A program made the translations under genes and the position numbers. The notes under the pieces are model-generated. The model saw only the letters and a program-made list of their open reading frames with translations, had not been told where the DNA came from and did not search any database. Below are positions 1 through 5,831 of a stretch of 6,192 bases of DNA, one piece after another (the first letter of the stretch is position 1; each line of letters begins with the position of its first letter). The stretch comes from Xanthobacteraceae bacterium (GTDB lineage: Bacteria; Pseudomonadota; Alphaproteobacteria; Rhizobiales; Xanthobacteraceae): contig JASHYD010000110.1 in assembly GCA_030043175.1 (NCBI GenBank), forward strand, positions 1 through 6,192, in the 5' to 3' direction.

Positions 1-297
1 GGCGGCTGGCTTAGCCCGCACCGTCTCACTCCCGACCGTATGGTCGCGGCGCTTAGTGATCGTGGCGGCGACCCGCTCGGGCATCGGCGCAATCATTCGA
101 AAGGCACCTGCTTCACTGGTACGTTCGAGGCGAATGGCGCTGGAGCGCGGCTTTCGACCGCACCGATGTTTGCAGCCGGAAGCAATGCGGCAACTTGCCA
201 AGGGGCTCCGGAAACGTCACGCGGAGCGAACGAAAGGCGGACAGGTTTCGGGAATGAGCAACAGCACGGATTCGGGAATGGAAGATTGATTAGTTGA
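1..297 (+). pseudogene. Catalase-related heme peroxidase (SrpA-like) fragment, broken and cut by the window edge
   Basis: Reading from base 1 gives GGWLSPHRLTPDRMVAALSD, then GGDPLGHRRNHSKGTCFTG and TFEANGAGARLSTAPMFAAG. This is the N-terminal pattern of the small catalase-family peroxidases: a membrane-proximal WLSP..LTP segment, then the R-x-NH-x-KG-x-x-x-x-G motif and LS.AP.FA. Such proteins are heme peroxidases that remove peroxide, often exported. The His of the NHSKG motif (about base 106) is the usual distal heme His. Resemblance stops near base 180, where intact relatives continue with a P-V-x-G-R-F-like strand; here the frame carries unrelated residues to a stop at 295-297. A second frame (2-289) ends with GGQVSGMSNST, weakly like the GQEWRSGMN segment found later in intact relatives, which would fit an internal deletion plus frameshift. 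The true start lies left of the window. The catalase call is from memory of the family; the breakage is well supported. Confidence 0.65.
247..280. repeat. Direct repeat TTCGGGAATG, two copies 24 bp apart
   Basis: TTCGGGAATG occurs at 247-256 and again at 271-280. The 24-bp period is a multiple of three, so one frame reads a repeated GFGN. It lies in the part of the catalase fragment that no longer resembles the family. Confidence 0.6.
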
Positions 298-321
298 TTA
301 TGTCTAACCCATTGAAATGAT

Positions 322-395
322 TGGAGCGGGTGAAGGGAATCGAACCCTCGTCATCAGCTTGGAAGGCTGTTGCTCTACCATTGAGCTACACCCGC
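322..395 (-). tRNA. tRNA-Gly (anticodon UCC)
   Basis: Read on the minus strand from 395, the acceptor strand GCGGGTG pairs with CACCCGC near the 3' end. It is followed by discriminator U and an encoded CCA (322-324). The D arm reads AGCTCAATGGTAGAGC, and the T arm has the GGTTCGATTCC loop. The anticodon loop CTTCCAA sits on a CAGC/GCTG stem and gives anticodon TCC, which reads glycine GGA/GGG codons. Length is 74 nt with CCA, normal for this tRNA. It is a single complete copy. Its 3' end faces the broken catalase fragment; I saw no second copy of the tRNA 3' end in the window that would mark an integrated element. Confidence 0.97.
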
Positions 396-406
396 ATTGG
401 GCCATA

Positions 407-435
407 CCTTTCGCGCTTCGGCGGCCATCGGTCAA
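407..435 (-). promoter_or_regulatory. Possible sigma-70-type promoter of the tRNA-Gly gene
   Basis: On the minus strand, CTTGACC (TTGACC at 435-430) resembles an alphaproteobacterial -35 box. A weak -10 candidate, GAAAGG (412-407), follows after 17 bp. That would put transcription start a few bases before the tRNA 5' end at 395. The -35 match and spacing are good; the -10 is poor. Confidence 0.35.
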
Positions 436-540
436 GACGCCGCGATAAGCTCTCGCGCCGCGTTGCGCCGGTTACGTAAAGCAGCCATGCCGGAAGGACG
501 CGAAGATCACTTCGTCGCCCAAACCAGCCGCCCACATTAC

Positions 541-717
541 TTATAAGGCGTCCGGCAGACCAACCGCATCGGTGCCGCTGGCAATCGCCCCGACCATGCC
601 GGACCGTCCATCAATCTGCGCGTATCGCCAGGGGAAGGCCAGATCACGCACATCCGCGAACTCGTGCGCCAGCGTCGCCTCAACAGAGGAATCCAATTCT
701 TTTCGTGGTCTTTTCAT
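541..717 (-). CDS. Small hypothetical protein (58 aa), possibly a remnant
   Basis: ATG at 717-715 opens a frame of 58 codons ending in TAA at 543-541. The product starts MKRPRKELDSSVEATLAHEF and continues through DVRDLAFPWRYAQIDG to GTDAVGLPDAL. It is soluble-looking, with an acidic helical first half and no signal peptide or membrane segment. I do not recognise a family. In favour of a real gene: amino-acid composition is balanced, and its start codon overlaps the stop of the upstream minus-strand ORF (714-929) as ATGA, a common arrangement in translationally coupled pairs. Against: there is no clear Shine-Dalgarno sequence close to the ATG, the plus strand is open over much of the same stretch, and the neighbourhood is full of broken genes. 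It could be the tail of a decayed larger gene. Confidence 0.35.
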   Translation of the reverse strand: MKRPRKELDSSVEATLAHEFADVRDLAFPWRYAQIDGRSGMVGAIASGTDAVGLPDAL

Positions 718-929
718 GCACCACGCGAACGGAGTTTGGAAGTTCCCTCGTTAGTTTGCTCAGAGGTGGCTTCGCGCTGTAGCCATTGCCGTCCGATTAG
801 CGCGGTGTTGCAAGCGGCGCAACCCGAGCTCATTGCCTTCGAACGGAAGGTTTGCAGCTCGGCGAGGGTCACCGTCGGTGCCCGATCGCCGGAATCTTGC
901 CACGATTGCGCCTGCCCGTGCCGTTCCAA
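714..929 (-). CDS. Small hypothetical ORF (about 71 aa) overlapping the next ORF by ATGA
   Basis: The frame opens after an in-frame TGA upstream; the first possible start is TTG at 929-927, and an internal ATG lies in the segment SKAMSSGCAACNTALIG. It ends with TGA at 716-714, sharing ATGA with the ATG of the ORF at 541-717. The product contains VTLAELQTFRSKAMSSG followed by C-A-A-C, a single CxxC that could bind metal or be chance. No family is recognised, and there is no signal peptide or membrane segment. Third positions are moderately GC-rich, weaker towards the 3' end. There is no strong ribosome binding site for the TTG. It is kept only because of the coupled overlap; it may be non-coding. 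Confidence 0.25.
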   Translation of the reverse strand: MERHGQAQSWQDSGDRAPTVTLAELQTFRSKAMSSGCAACNTALIGRQWLQREATSEQTNEGTSKLRSRGA

Positions 930-1313
930 GTCGGCGGCAGGTTTTCAGGCGTGGCCGGTCGTGCGCGCTTAAGCGGAAGTGCGAGAAGGTCGTAGTTAGC
1001 GCGAGCGGCCAAATAACGGCTGTCTCGTGCACGATCCCGACAATAAGTTGCCCATGTAGCGGTTCATGTGTCCGAAGCGGAACAGGGTGCTGCCAGGTCG
1101 TAAGATCATGAGGCTGCCAAGCGTCTGGCGAAATTCAATCCAGCAGCAAGCTCGGCCATTGATTCACTTTGTCGCAGTATGCGGCACATTGGATTCCCTA
1201 TCACGGAAGAGATCCTGTCCGCGGTTTGCCTCCTTGGGGTCCTTGGGCCGCTACTACCTAGGATTTGACTTAGCGGGCCTCCGTGATCGTGTTTGCGGCC
1301 ACGCCGGCAAGCC
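930..1313. other. Stretch without a recognisable gene
   Basis: No gene, RNA or repeat could be assigned. Short frames on both strands overlap one another and show no family motif. The least random-looking reading is plus strand 1104-1265, open between TAA and TGA, beginning DHEAAKRLAKFNPAASSAID; its only ATG is at 1179 and it resembles nothing I know. The end of this stretch must hold the promoter of the kinase gene, but I saw no convincing -35/-10 pair. Confidence 0.4.
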
Positions 1314-1321
1314 GGAGGAGG
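1314..1321 (+). promoter_or_regulatory. Shine-Dalgarno sequence of the kinase gene
   Basis: GGAGGAGG lies 10 nt before the ATG at 1332. It decides this start over upstream in-frame codons of the same open frame, which begins at 1293. Confidence 0.75.
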
Positions 1322-1331
1322 ATTCAGAACG

Positions 1332-3563
1332 ATGCCCGGCCACCGCAAGACGCTTCGAGGGAATGCTAGGCCACAGGTGGCAGAAGAATTGCAGCGTAAC
1401 AGCCAGCGTCAACCGCACTTTGTTGCCGACAACGACCTGGCCGCCATCGCGTGCTGCGACACGGAGGCCAGCTACAAGTTTGTTAACAGGCACTACGCGG
1501 AGTGGCATGGCCTCTTGCCTGAGCAAGTGGTCGGCAAACGTATTTCAGAGGTAGTGGGCGAACAGGCTTGGCCGACCTACGAGCCCTATTTCCGCGAGTG
1601 CGTCGCTGGCAAGGCGATTGAGTTCGAGCTCGAGATCGATTTGCCTTACTCGCTGGGCGAGCGGCAGTTCATGCATTGTTGCTATGAGCCGGAGTGGAGG
1701 AGCCGAAAAGTCGTCGGTCTGATCGCAACAATCACCAACATCGCCCGCCGCAAACGTGCGGTGCAACGCCTGCGCGACAACGAAGTCACGCTTCGTCAGC
1801 TTGTCGAGACTTCGCCATTCGGAGTCTACGTGGTGGACGCTGATTTTCGTATCGTGGAGGTGAGCGCAGGTGCAAAGAAGAAATTCGAGAATGTGTGGCC
1901 CCTGATTGGCCGTGATTTGGCCGAGGTGCTGCGGTGTATGTGGCCCGACCCGTTTGCCAACGATGCGATCAGCCGCTTCCGATACACGCTCGACACCGGC
2001 GAGCTATACCACTCGCGCGGCAGCGTCGAAAGGCGAAGGGATATAGGCGCCGTCGAAGCCTACGATTGGCAGATTGAGCGCCTAACTTTGCCTGACGGCG
2101 GTTCTGGTGTGGTGTGCCGGTTCTACAATCTTTCCGACGATCTTTCCGAACATCAGAAATATGAGGCCGCTCTGCGCGAGAGCGAAGCGACCTTCCGGGC
2201 CATGTTTGATGTCAGCAGCGTGGGGAAGATCGAGGTCGAGCCCGCAAGCACCCGCTTCCTGCGCGCCAACGCCGCGATGTGTAAGTTCCTGGCTACAGCG
2301 AGGAGGAATTGCTCTCGCGGACGGAACTTGGCGTCACGCTTCCGGACGATCGCCACCGAGCCGGGAGGTGGGTCAACGCCTGGTCGCCGGAAAGTCAGAC
2401 GTTTTCGACGTGGAAAAGCGCTACATCCGCAAGGACGGAAAAGTAGTTTGGGCACGAACGACGGTGAACGTCATCCGCGACGCGTCCGGCCGGCCACTGC
2501 GCAACATAGCTGTGATCCAGGATCCTAACGCACGAAAGCAGGCTGAGCAGGACCTGCAGGCAAGCAAAGATCGTATGCAGTTTGCCCTCAACGCGGCTCA
2601 GCTCGGGTGGTGGCAGTACGATCCTCTGCGCCGAGTGGCCTCGGGAGATGCTCGCTGTCAGCAAATTCTCGATTTTGCCAGCATGGAGATGCCCGCAGTC
2701 AGGAAATTCTCGATTTTGCCACGCATGAGCTCCCTATCGAAGAAATCATGAAGCGGGTGCATCCGCACGACGCCAAACGGTTTCGGGCGGCCGTGGAGGC
2801 GTCACTCGATCCCGTCAATCCGAGGCGCGCCGCGATCGAGTTCAGGCTCCAGCGGGGAGGTGGTGAAATCCGCTGGGTGGAGGCGCATGGGCTTGCTTAT
2901 TTCGAGGGAGCGGGACAGGAGCGAATGGCCATTAGCGTAGTCGGCACCCTCGCCGACATCACCGAACGCAAAGAGCGCGAAGAAGAACGAAGGGAGCGCG
3001 AGCAAAAGGTGCAACTCCTCTTGCGGGAGGTCAATCATCGCTCCAAGAATATCCTTAGCGTCGTGTACGCGATTGCTCGCCAGACTGCCACCAAAAACCC
3101 CGAAGACTTCATCGAGCGCTTCTCCGAGCGTATCCAAGCGCTTTCAGCCAATCAGGACCTGCTTGTGCGAAACGAGTGGAATCGGGTTGAGATCGAGGAC
3201 CTGGTTCGTACCCAGCTCGCGCCCTTCGTAGACCTCATTGGTTCTCGTATCGCCGTGCACGGCCCCAAATTAGGCCTGAAAGCAGACTCCGCACAGGCGA
3301 TAGGGCTTGCGCTTCATGAGCTTGCCACTGACGCCGGCAAATACGGCGCGCTTTCGACGCGTAAGGGTCGTGTCGATATCTGCTGGCGCGCAGACGGCCA
3401 GAGCCTCACGATGAGCTGGACTGAGTGCGATGGACCGCCTGTGTCTACGCCAAACCAACGCGGGTTCGGCACCACAGTTATCGAAACACTGGCGAGACGG
3501 TACGGTCGACCTCAATTATCCTTCTTCTGGCCTAACTTGGCGCCTGGGAACAGCGCGGCGTGA
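1332..3563 (+). pseudogene. Multi-PAS HWE-family sensor histidine kinase, broken by several frameshifts
   Basis: The ancestral product would be a cytoplasmic sensor of about 740 aa. PAS 1 spans residues about 27-138, PAS 2 about 153-270, and PAS 3 starts near 283. PAS 4 ends at the PAC-like DITERKEREEE (near 2960), before a short coiled coil and the HWE kinase. The phospho-acceptor His is in EVNHRSKNIL (codon 3036-3038). The ATP-binding half has HELATDAGKYGALS, MSWTECDGPPV and RGFGTTVIE. No membrane segment is seen. The frame is lost near 2291-2293 (one base missing: CTGGCTAC where CTGGGCTAC would keep FLGYSEEELL), near 2363 (one more missing), across a 41/42-bp tandem duplication at 2645-2727, and near 3498. 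After 3498 the expected end, GTVDLNYPSSGLTWRL, continues in another frame. The N-box Asn is Asp (3330-3332). No response regulator gene is in view. Such kinases signal by autophosphorylation; this copy cannot be made as one chain unless the shifts are sequencing errors. Confidence 0.88.
2645..2727 (+). repeat. Imperfect 41/42-bp tandem duplication inside the kinase gene
   Basis: Unit 1 (2645-2685) and unit 2 (2686-2727) both begin GAGATG, share AAATTCTCGATTTTGCCA (2663-2680 and 2704-2721) and end GCATG. They differ by three substitutions (2652/2693, 2656/2697, 2662/2703) and one extra C at 2722. Translated, they are two versions of the same PAS segment: DARCQQILDFAS and DARSQEILDFATHEL. Only the second runs on into the rest of the kinase. 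Confidence 0.9.
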
Positions 3564-4070
3564 GCTATCGTTGATCCACTCCTGTGGCACATAATTCGAT
3601 AGCGATCGGCAGACCGGCATGATGGCTGGCGATCGACAGCGTCACCGTCACCTGACTGGCCTGCTTGCCGAGTAGTCCGCATCGTGGTGATGCACCCCCC
3701 ACCGGGGGCCGGCCCTTCTGGCAGATGATGTATCGTCGATGATCGAGGTTTCGATCGCGCCGCGGCGCATTATCAATGGCATCACCGGTTCACGCACTTT
3801 AGTAGCATCAGCTTGTCGGCCCACCTGGCATTAGCGACAAGGTGCAACAGAAGCTGCGCCGAAGCACGCGTCGGCGCCGTCACCGCCACCATCGGCGCAA
3901 ACGCCGTGCCGGTCCTCCGACGCCAGTAGCCACAGCAATAATCCGGCAGCGTCCCTCGCGGGTCCGCAATCACCTTCATCAATTCGCCAACCTAAGTCGC
4001 AGAGCGAGCCGCGATAGCCCTTCCACGACCCGGGACCCATCCCAATCTCCCGCTGCAAGGAATCCGGCAA
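3553..4070 (-). pseudogene. IS701-family (DDE) transposase remnant, many frameshifts
   Basis: Pieces of one transposase can be read in order on the minus strand, each in a different frame. From 4070: LPDSLQREIGMGPGSW and YRGSLCDLGWRIDE. From 3982: VIADPRGTLPDYCCGYW, PMVAVTAPTRASAQ, LLLHLVANARWADKLML. From about 3800: VREPVMPLIMRRG, AIETSIIDDT. Then GRPPVGGASPRCGLLGKQAS, QVTVTLSIASHHAGLPIA, and finally PQEWINDSSRRA ending near 3553. This matches the N-terminal half of IS701-type transposases: RKSVEPMAA, LLHFV...WSDE, IEAWIIDDT.FPK.G..SVGV, CGQLGKQ, VTLSIA..HASLPIAY.LYLP.EW. The first catalytic Asp region (IIDDT, DD codons 3737-3732) is present, but the K-K-G segment is scrambled and everything after the RR motif, including the other two acidic residues, is missing. 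It is dead. I could not identify terminal inverted repeats. The transposase start is TTG at 4070 in the surviving reading; an original ATG may be lost. Confidence 0.82.
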
Positions 4071-4227
4071 CCATCTGATTCTAAATCAAGATCAAACGGG
4101 ACCCAACCGGCAAACCCAACACTATTGCGGTTAGTAGCCCGCCGGCTCCGTGGCAAAAAAGCGGATTGCGCCTTCGGCTGACTGAGGCTTACGTGCGCGC
4201 GACGTGACGGAGGCGCAACGACCCGCA
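4071..4227. other. Intergenic region between transposase remnant and metalloprotease gene
   Basis: This should hold one end of the old insertion element and the promoter of the metalloprotease gene. I see neither a clear inverted repeat nor a convincing promoter. A GGAGG at 4209-4213 lies 14 nt before the ATG at 4228, a long spacing for a ribosome binding site but the only candidate. Confidence 0.4.
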
Positions 4228-5079
4228 ATGCGGTATCTGATCGCAAAGACGATTGCAGCGACGGCAATCGCCCTGATGCTGCTCGTTGGTGTATCCGCCG
4301 CGACGGTGCCGGCGGTGCGTCACATCGCGTCCGGCGTGTGGAACAACCCGGACCGGTTAACCGCGTCGCCAGAAAATCCACAGGTGCACTACGAGCGGGG
4401 CGGAGCCGAGTATGCGCACGCGGTCGCCGTCCTTCTGCCCGGCGCCATTGCACGGGTCGAGGCCGTGCATGGACGTCCGTTCGCACGCCCTGTCACCATC
4501 GGCGTGTACGTATCGCGGGAGGCCTTTGCGACCGGCAACGGACTGGGACACTCGCGTGCAGCCGGAGTGACATTCTTTGGTCACGTGACTCTCTCGCCGA
4601 TCCTGTTCTCCGCACAGCGCCAGCGTCTCCCGGCCATCCTGACCCATGAAATGTCCCACGCCCACCTTCAAAGCTGGATATCGGCGCTGGCCTATATTCA
4701 CCTGCCGAACTGGTTCAAAGAGGGACTGGCCGTCATGGTTTCCGGAGGCGGCGGCGCGGAATTCGTCAGCGAAATCGAGGCGCGCGACGCCATTCGGCGG
4801 GGTGACCGCATCGCCATTGACAGCGAGGGGTCCTGGCGGAATCTAACCGGCATCAAATTCGAACATCCGTCAGAAACACTGAACGGATCACGCATCATGA
4901 TGGGCTATCGGCAGGCCGGACTGTTTGTGACTTTCCTCCATGACAGGGACGCTGCCGGCTTCACCCGCATGATGGCTGCCGTGCTCGATGGCTGCCCGTT
5001 TGGGGCAGCGGTCATGGCGGGTTACGGAAGGGACCTTTGGACGCTCTGGGCTGATTTCCTGCGGGCAAATGAAGACTGA
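4228..5079 (+). CDS. Exported or membrane-anchored zinc metalloprotease of the gluzincin (peptidase_MA-like) type
   Basis: The 283-aa product starts MRYLIAKTIAATAIALMLLV: a short basic start and a hydrophobic stretch to about residue 30, either a signal peptide or a single anchor, so the catalytic part is probably periplasmic. The zinc site is HEMSH (H140, E141, H144), with the third ligand expected at E165 in NWFKEGLAVM. This HExxH plus (W/F)xEGLA pattern is typical of gluzincin peptidases. Further on, MMGYRQAGLFVTFL (about 224-237) fits the conserved Tyr-containing helix of the same superfamily; Y227 is the candidate transition-state Tyr. No C-terminal domain follows; the protein ends soon after DLWTLWADFLRANED. 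ATG 4228 is preferred over GTG 4204, because it puts the basic residues at the N-terminus and GGAGG lies upstream of it. The frame is intact and third positions are GC-rich, unlike its broken neighbours. Substrate unknown. Confidence 0.85.
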   Translation: MRYLIAKTIAATAIALMLLVGVSAATVPAVRHIASGVWNNPDRLTASPENPQVHYERGGAEYAHAVAVLLPGAIARVEAVHGRPFARPVTIGVYVSREAFATGNGLGHSRAAGVTFFGHVTLSPILFSAQRQRLPAILTHEMSHAHLQSWISALAYIHLPNWFKEGLAVMVSGGGGAEFVSEIEARDAIRRGDRIAIDSEGSWRNLTGIKFEHPSETLNGSRIMMGYRQAGLFVTFLHDRDAAGFTRMMAAVLDGCPFGAAVMAGYGRDLWTLWADFLRANED

Positions 5080-5186
5080 GCTGAACGACATCGTACCGAG
5101 TGCAGACAGCGAGAAGCCGCAACTGGAGCATGGTGCCTCTCGACTCCGTTCGCGGTACTGTCGCGGCAGAGTTGAAACGACTCATA

Positions 5187-5400
5187 ATGATGATTACTGG
5201 CGCGCAAATAAGAATGGCTCGCGGATATCTTCGCTGGTCTGCCAAAGAGTTGCGCCAAACTAACTTGGCTGAATTCGCCGTCAGGCGCAGGGCGCACAGG
5301 AGGGATTTCCGATCGCCCCCGCCGATAACATAGAGGCGGTCTACCGGAGGCTTCCTGGTTCCACAAAAATGGCGGCGGCGTTGACATTCCCGTTCGTGCA
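5187..5400 (+). pseudogene. XRE-family helix-turn-helix regulator remnant, frameshifted
   Basis: The start MMITGAQIRMARGYLRWSAK is the classic N-terminus of short alphaproteobacterial XRE regulators (M-I-T-G-A-Q-I-R-A-A-R-...-L-x-W-S-x-x-E-L). It continues ELRQTNLAEFAVRR in the same frame. The expected next part, AQEGFPIAPADNIEAVYRRL, is found from about 5297 but one frame over. The usual tail with the N-G-G-G motif (FHKNGGGVDIPVR, 5359-5397) is in the third frame. At least two indels (near 5290 and 5350) are therefore needed. In addition the stretch before LAEF is shorter than the usual E-L-A-x-x-A-G-V turn helix, suggesting a small deletion in the DNA-binding motif. Intact members are 70-90 aa DNA-binding proteins. 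As it stands the first frame ends at TAG 5331-5333, giving a 48-aa product with a damaged HTH. It starts 108 bp after the metalloprotease stop; no strong ribosome binding site is visible. Confidence 0.75.
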
Positions 5401-5580
5401 GGCCTCGCCAACCCCACCTCAGTGACCATCAGCAGACCAATCGTGCGAAACAAGGTCGCCACGAAGCCGCCACGCTCTGCATCGAGGGCCCAACGCGACC
5501 CCTTTGCGCTCCGCCGACTAGGCCTTGCCGGAGGCGTGGCGCGTTCCAGCTCGGCGTGGCGGCAACCAACCATGATCAGG
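5401..5580. other. Unassigned stretch between XRE remnant and small gene
   Basis: No motif, RNA or repeat recognised. Both strands are partly open here, including a long minus-strand frame running from 5687 to 5022, but its product is Arg/Ser/Pro-rich and crosses the XRE remnant, so it looks like a GC-rich shadow. Confidence 0.4.
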
Positions 5581-5596
5581 AAAGGAACTCTGTGAA

Positions 5597-5800
5597 ATGA
5601 AGCGCCCAACAGCAAAGAAGCTGCGCGCCTGGACCAGGGAAGACGTCCAGGCGTTGAAGACCATGGCGCGGGAGAAAACGAAGACAAGCGTTATCGCCCG
5701 CAAACTCAAGCGCACGTTGACCGCGACGCGGCAAAAAGCAACAGCACTCGGGGTGAAACTGGCAGGCTCTCAGAGGAGGAGAAACGTGCTCGGTAAATAG
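5597..5800 (+). CDS. Small basic protein (67 aa), probable SANT/Myb-like DNA-binding fold
   Basis: The product starts MKRPTAKKLRAWTREDVQAL, continues KTMAREKTKTSVIARKLKR and TLTATRQKATALGVKL, and ends in a basic tail. The pattern W-T-x-E-D-V-x-x-L-K, then K-T-x-x-x-I-A-x-x-L-x-R, then A-x-x-x-K-A-x-x-L-G resembles a three-helix SANT/Myb-like unit. Short proteins of this kind are, from memory, common and mostly uncharacterised in Bradyrhizobium and relatives. It is strongly basic, without signal peptide or membrane segment, so a nucleoid- or DNA-associated cytoplasmic role is inferred, not shown. AAAGGAA (5581-5587), 9 nt before ATG 5597, supports the start. The frame is intact with a TAG stop, and length is as expected for the group. 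A group II intron begins about 30 bp after its stop. Confidence 0.75.
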   Translation: MKRPTAKKLRAWTREDVQALKTMAREKTKTSVIARKLKRTLTATRQKATALGVKLAGSQRRRNVLGK

Positions 5801-5831
5801 CCACGATTGACAAAGCGGTCAGGTTTCGGGT

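Noticed and set aside
1080..1103. Possible EcfG general-stress promoter (GGAAC ... CGTA) before the kinase
   Set aside because: The spacing is only about 15 bp and the -10 half is imperfect, so it does not fit the usual GGAAC-N18/19-CGTT pattern.
1066..1554. 162-codon plus-strand frame overlapping the kinase start
   Set aside because: It runs into the kinase gene in a wrong frame. The kinase frame there has clear PAS sequence and a strong GGAGGAGG at its own start.
3695..3708. CCCCCC-ACC-GGGGG hairpin as a terminator or attachment site
   Set aside because: There is no T-run, and the bases are accounted for as codons of the transposase remnant (GRPPVGG segment).
3992..4486. 164-codon open frame on the minus strand
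   Set aside because: It overlaps the intact metalloprotease antisense and, in another frame, the start of the transposase remnant. Composition is Arg/Pro/Ser/Ala-rich with no domain.
5022..5687. 221-codon open frame on the minus strand
   Set aside because: The product is rich in Arg, Ser and Pro without any motif, and it lies antisense to the metalloprotease 3' end, the XRE remnant and the start of the 67-aa gene. It is explained as a GC-rich shadow frame.
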